A stretch of 13,910 nucleotides of DNA from LMUY01 sp964657445 (lineage in GTDB: Bacteria; Pseudomonadota; Alphaproteobacteria; Acetobacterales; Acetobacteraceae). Shown here piece after piece: positions 12,602 to 13,910 of the stretch (position 1 is the stretch's first letter; every line of letters begins with the position of its first letter). The position numbers were made by a program, and so were the translations under genes. The stretch covers positions 1 to 13,910 of the forward strand of contig CAZZVB010000119.1 in the NCBI GenBank assembly GCA_964657445.1. The letters are read 5' to 3'. The notes under the pieces are model-generated. The model ran no database searches, had not been told where the DNA came from, and saw nothing but the letters and a program-made list of their open reading frames with translations.

Positions 12602-13522
12602 ATGGAACTACCTGTCCTGAACGTAGCGGCGCTGGACCGCGGCGAAGCGATCGACACGCTGCACCGGGCCTGCACCGGCACCGGGTTCTTCTACGTGGCG
12701 GAGCACGGCATCCCCGGCGCGCTGATCCAGTCGGCGTACGAACAGACCAAGCTGTTCTTCGCGCTGCCGCTGGCCGACCGGATGGCGATCGCCCTCAGCA
12801 ACTCCACCTGTCATCACGGCTACGAACCGATGCAGGCGCAACGGCTTGAGGCAGGCGCGCCACCCGACCTGAAGGAAGGTTTTTACATCGGCAACGAGCT
12901 GGACGACGCCCACCCGTACGTCCGCGCCGGCTATTTCAACCAGGGCCCGAACCAATGGCCGCACACCTTGCCGAGCTTCCGCCCGGTCATGGAGGCGTAT
13001 TTCGCCGCCCTGACCGGCCTGGCGACGCGGATGATGCGCGCGATGGCCCGTTCGCTCGGCCTGCCGCCGGACCATTTCGCCGCGTTCTGCGACGAACCGA
13101 TGTCCGTGCTGCGCCTGCTGCACTACCCGCCGCAGCCGCCCAACCCGCAACCCGGCGAGAAAGGCTGCGGCGCGCACACCGACTGGGGCTGCCTGACCCT
13201 GCTATGGCAAGACCCGGCGGGCGGCCTGCAGGTGCAGAGCGGCGGCGAGTGGATCGACGCGCCGCCGATCCCCGGCACCTTCGTCTTCAACATCGGCGAC
13301 ATGTTCGCCCGCTGGACCAACGACCGCTACCGCTCGACCCTGCACCGCGTGATCAACGTCTCCGGCCGCGACCGCTACTCCATGCCGTTCTTCTTCGAGG
13401 GCAGCCCCGGCCACCCGGTTTCCGTGCTGCCCGGCTGCGTCCCGGCCAACGAAGCGCCGCGCTACCAGCCCACCACCGTGTCCGACCACCTGGCGGAGAT
13501 GTATCGGCGCACCTTCGCCTGA
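12602..13522 (+). CDS. 2-oxoglutarate/Fe(II)-dependent oxygenase, isopenicillin N synthase-like
   Basis: The 306-residue protein has the N-terminal DIOX-N region (LPVLNVAAL...GTGFFYVAEHGIP...KLFFALPLADR) and the C-terminal double-stranded beta-helix. Iron ligands are H192 and D194 (CGAHTDWGCLTLL) and H248 (STLHRVIN). The 2-oxoglutarate carboxylate is held by R258 and S260 (RYS, the R-x-S motif), so it should use 2-oxoglutarate rather than act as a true isopenicillin N synthase. Members hydroxylate, desaturate or ring-close small molecules, or make ethylene from 2-oxoglutarate; this one's substrate cannot be told. AGGAG lies five bases before ATG 12602, in the short gap after the SDR stop. Its stop overlaps the next gene (TGATG). 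An SDR and a VOC protein on either side fit a short catabolic or tailoring pathway. Confidence 0.92.
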   Translation: MELPVLNVAALDRGEAIDTLHRACTGTGFFYVAEHGIPGALIQSAYEQTKLFFALPLADRMAIALSNSTCHHGYEPMQAQRLEAGAPPDLKEGFYIGNELDDAHPYVRAGYFNQGPNQWPHTLPSFRPVMEAYFAALTGLATRMMRAMARSLGLPPDHFAAFCDEPMSVLRLLHYPPQPPNPQPGEKGCGAHTDWGCLTLLWQDPAGGLQVQSGGEWIDAPPIPGTFVFNIGDMFARWTNDRYRSTLHRVINVSGRDRYSMPFFFEGSPGHPVSVLPGCVPANEAPRYQPTTVSDHLAEMYRRTFA

Positions 13523-13910
13523 TGCGCCTGAACCACGTCGCCAACCGCCTGACGCCCGGGCATTTCGAGACAGTGGTCGAGATGCTGACGACCCAGCTGG
13601 GCTTCGTGGAGCTGCGCCGCACCGGGCGCTCGATCTGGTTGCGTCAGCCCGGCGCCACCGTGGACCTGCAATTCAGCCGCAGCGACACCGCCAACCGCGA
13701 CGCGGACAAGCTGCGCTCCCAGGTCTCGTTCCTGAGCGACACGCCCGAGGCTGACTTGCTGAGGCTGGCGGAGTGGGCAAAGGCGCGCGGGTTGGAGGCG
13801 ACGGTGGGCCGCTATTCCGAGACGGAGTTCTACCTCGATGCCCCGGCCGCCTTCGTGGATTTCGTCATCGAGGCGATGACGCCGGCAATGGCGGATTACG
13901 AGAGTGGAGC
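13522..13910 (+). CDS. VOC-fold (glyoxalase/dioxygenase superfamily) protein, cut by window edge
   Basis: Starting at ATG 13522, which shares its A with the oxygenase stop, the frame is open for 129 codons to the right edge. It begins MRLNHVANRLTPGHFETVVEML. The pattern fits a single VOC module: an opening strand with His (H5), a helix, LGFVELRRTGRSIWLRQPGATVDLQFSR, then VSFLSDTPEADLLRLAEWAKARG and a closing EFYLDAPAAFVDFVIEAM. VOC proteins use a metal for isomerisation, epimerisation, ring-cleavage or antibiotic binding; the metal ligands are not certain here, apart from H5. Tight coupling to the oxygenase suggests it acts in the same pathway, but the reaction is unknown. The frame should end soon after the edge, since the fold is nearly complete. 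Confidence 0.75.
   Translation, partial: MRLNHVANRLTPGHFETVVEMLTTQLGFVELRRTGRSIWLRQPGATVDLQFSRSDTANRDADKLRSQVSFLSDTPEADLLRLAEWAKARGLEATVGRYSETEFYLDAPAAFVDFVIEAMTPAMADYESG

Overview
The window is GC-rich (roughly two thirds G+C by eye) and densely coding, with NTG starts, ATGA/TGATG gene overlaps and purine-rich ribosome binding sites. Gene content and a CATTGCGAG/GCAATCC-type intergenic repeat suggest an alphaproteobacterium, possibly Acetobacteraceae. That placement is an inference from style, not from a marker gene. There are no RNA genes, CRISPR arrays or intact insertion sequences.

Left block, minus strand (1-6022). A GNAT acetyltransferase runs off the left edge. Next come a secreted carboxymuconolactone-decarboxylase-like (CMD) protein and an exported protein that looks like a metallopeptidase without its zinc motif. 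Then, reading leftward from 6022, there is a tight cluster: a periplasmic FKBP prolyl isomerase, a YfeH/bile-acid-symporter-type transporter, a fumarate-reductase-like flavoprotein and a stand-alone 2Fe-2S protein. Gaps in this cluster are 30 nt, 2 nt and an ATGA overlap. The last three look like an import-and-redox unit for an unidentified organic acid.

Centre, plus strand (6157-10148). An orphan family-5 solute-binding protein is followed by a 67-residue tail-anchored membrane protein. An FMN 2-hydroxyacid dehydrogenase then overlaps (ATGA) an oxaloacetate-decarboxylase-like enzyme of the isocitrate lyase/PEP mutase superfamily. Together these last two could oxidise a hydroxyacid to a keto acid and then decarboxylate it. 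A 12-bp hairpin covers part of the dehydrogenase ribosome binding site.

Right block. On the minus strand (10302-11733) is a three-ORF run. The first ORF is a chimera: a twice-deleted MFS transporter N-terminus fused to the tail of an unrelated protein. It overlaps a 170-residue protein with an R / T-S / E-x-E pattern suggestive of an ADP-ribosyltransferase fold, followed 5 nt later by a 164-residue helical protein. This looks like a truncated enzyme/partner cassette that replaced most of the transporter gene, and it is the most unusual part of the window. Divergently on the plus strand (11799-13910) is an operon of an SDR oxidoreductase with no catalytic serine at the usual place, an isopenicillin-N-synthase-type 2-oxoglutarate/Fe(II) oxygenase, and a VOC-fold protein cut by the right edge. 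The ruined MFS gene may have been this operon's transporter.

No intergenic stretch exceeds 300 bases. Those of 70-185 bases are described as features where they hold hairpins or repeats.
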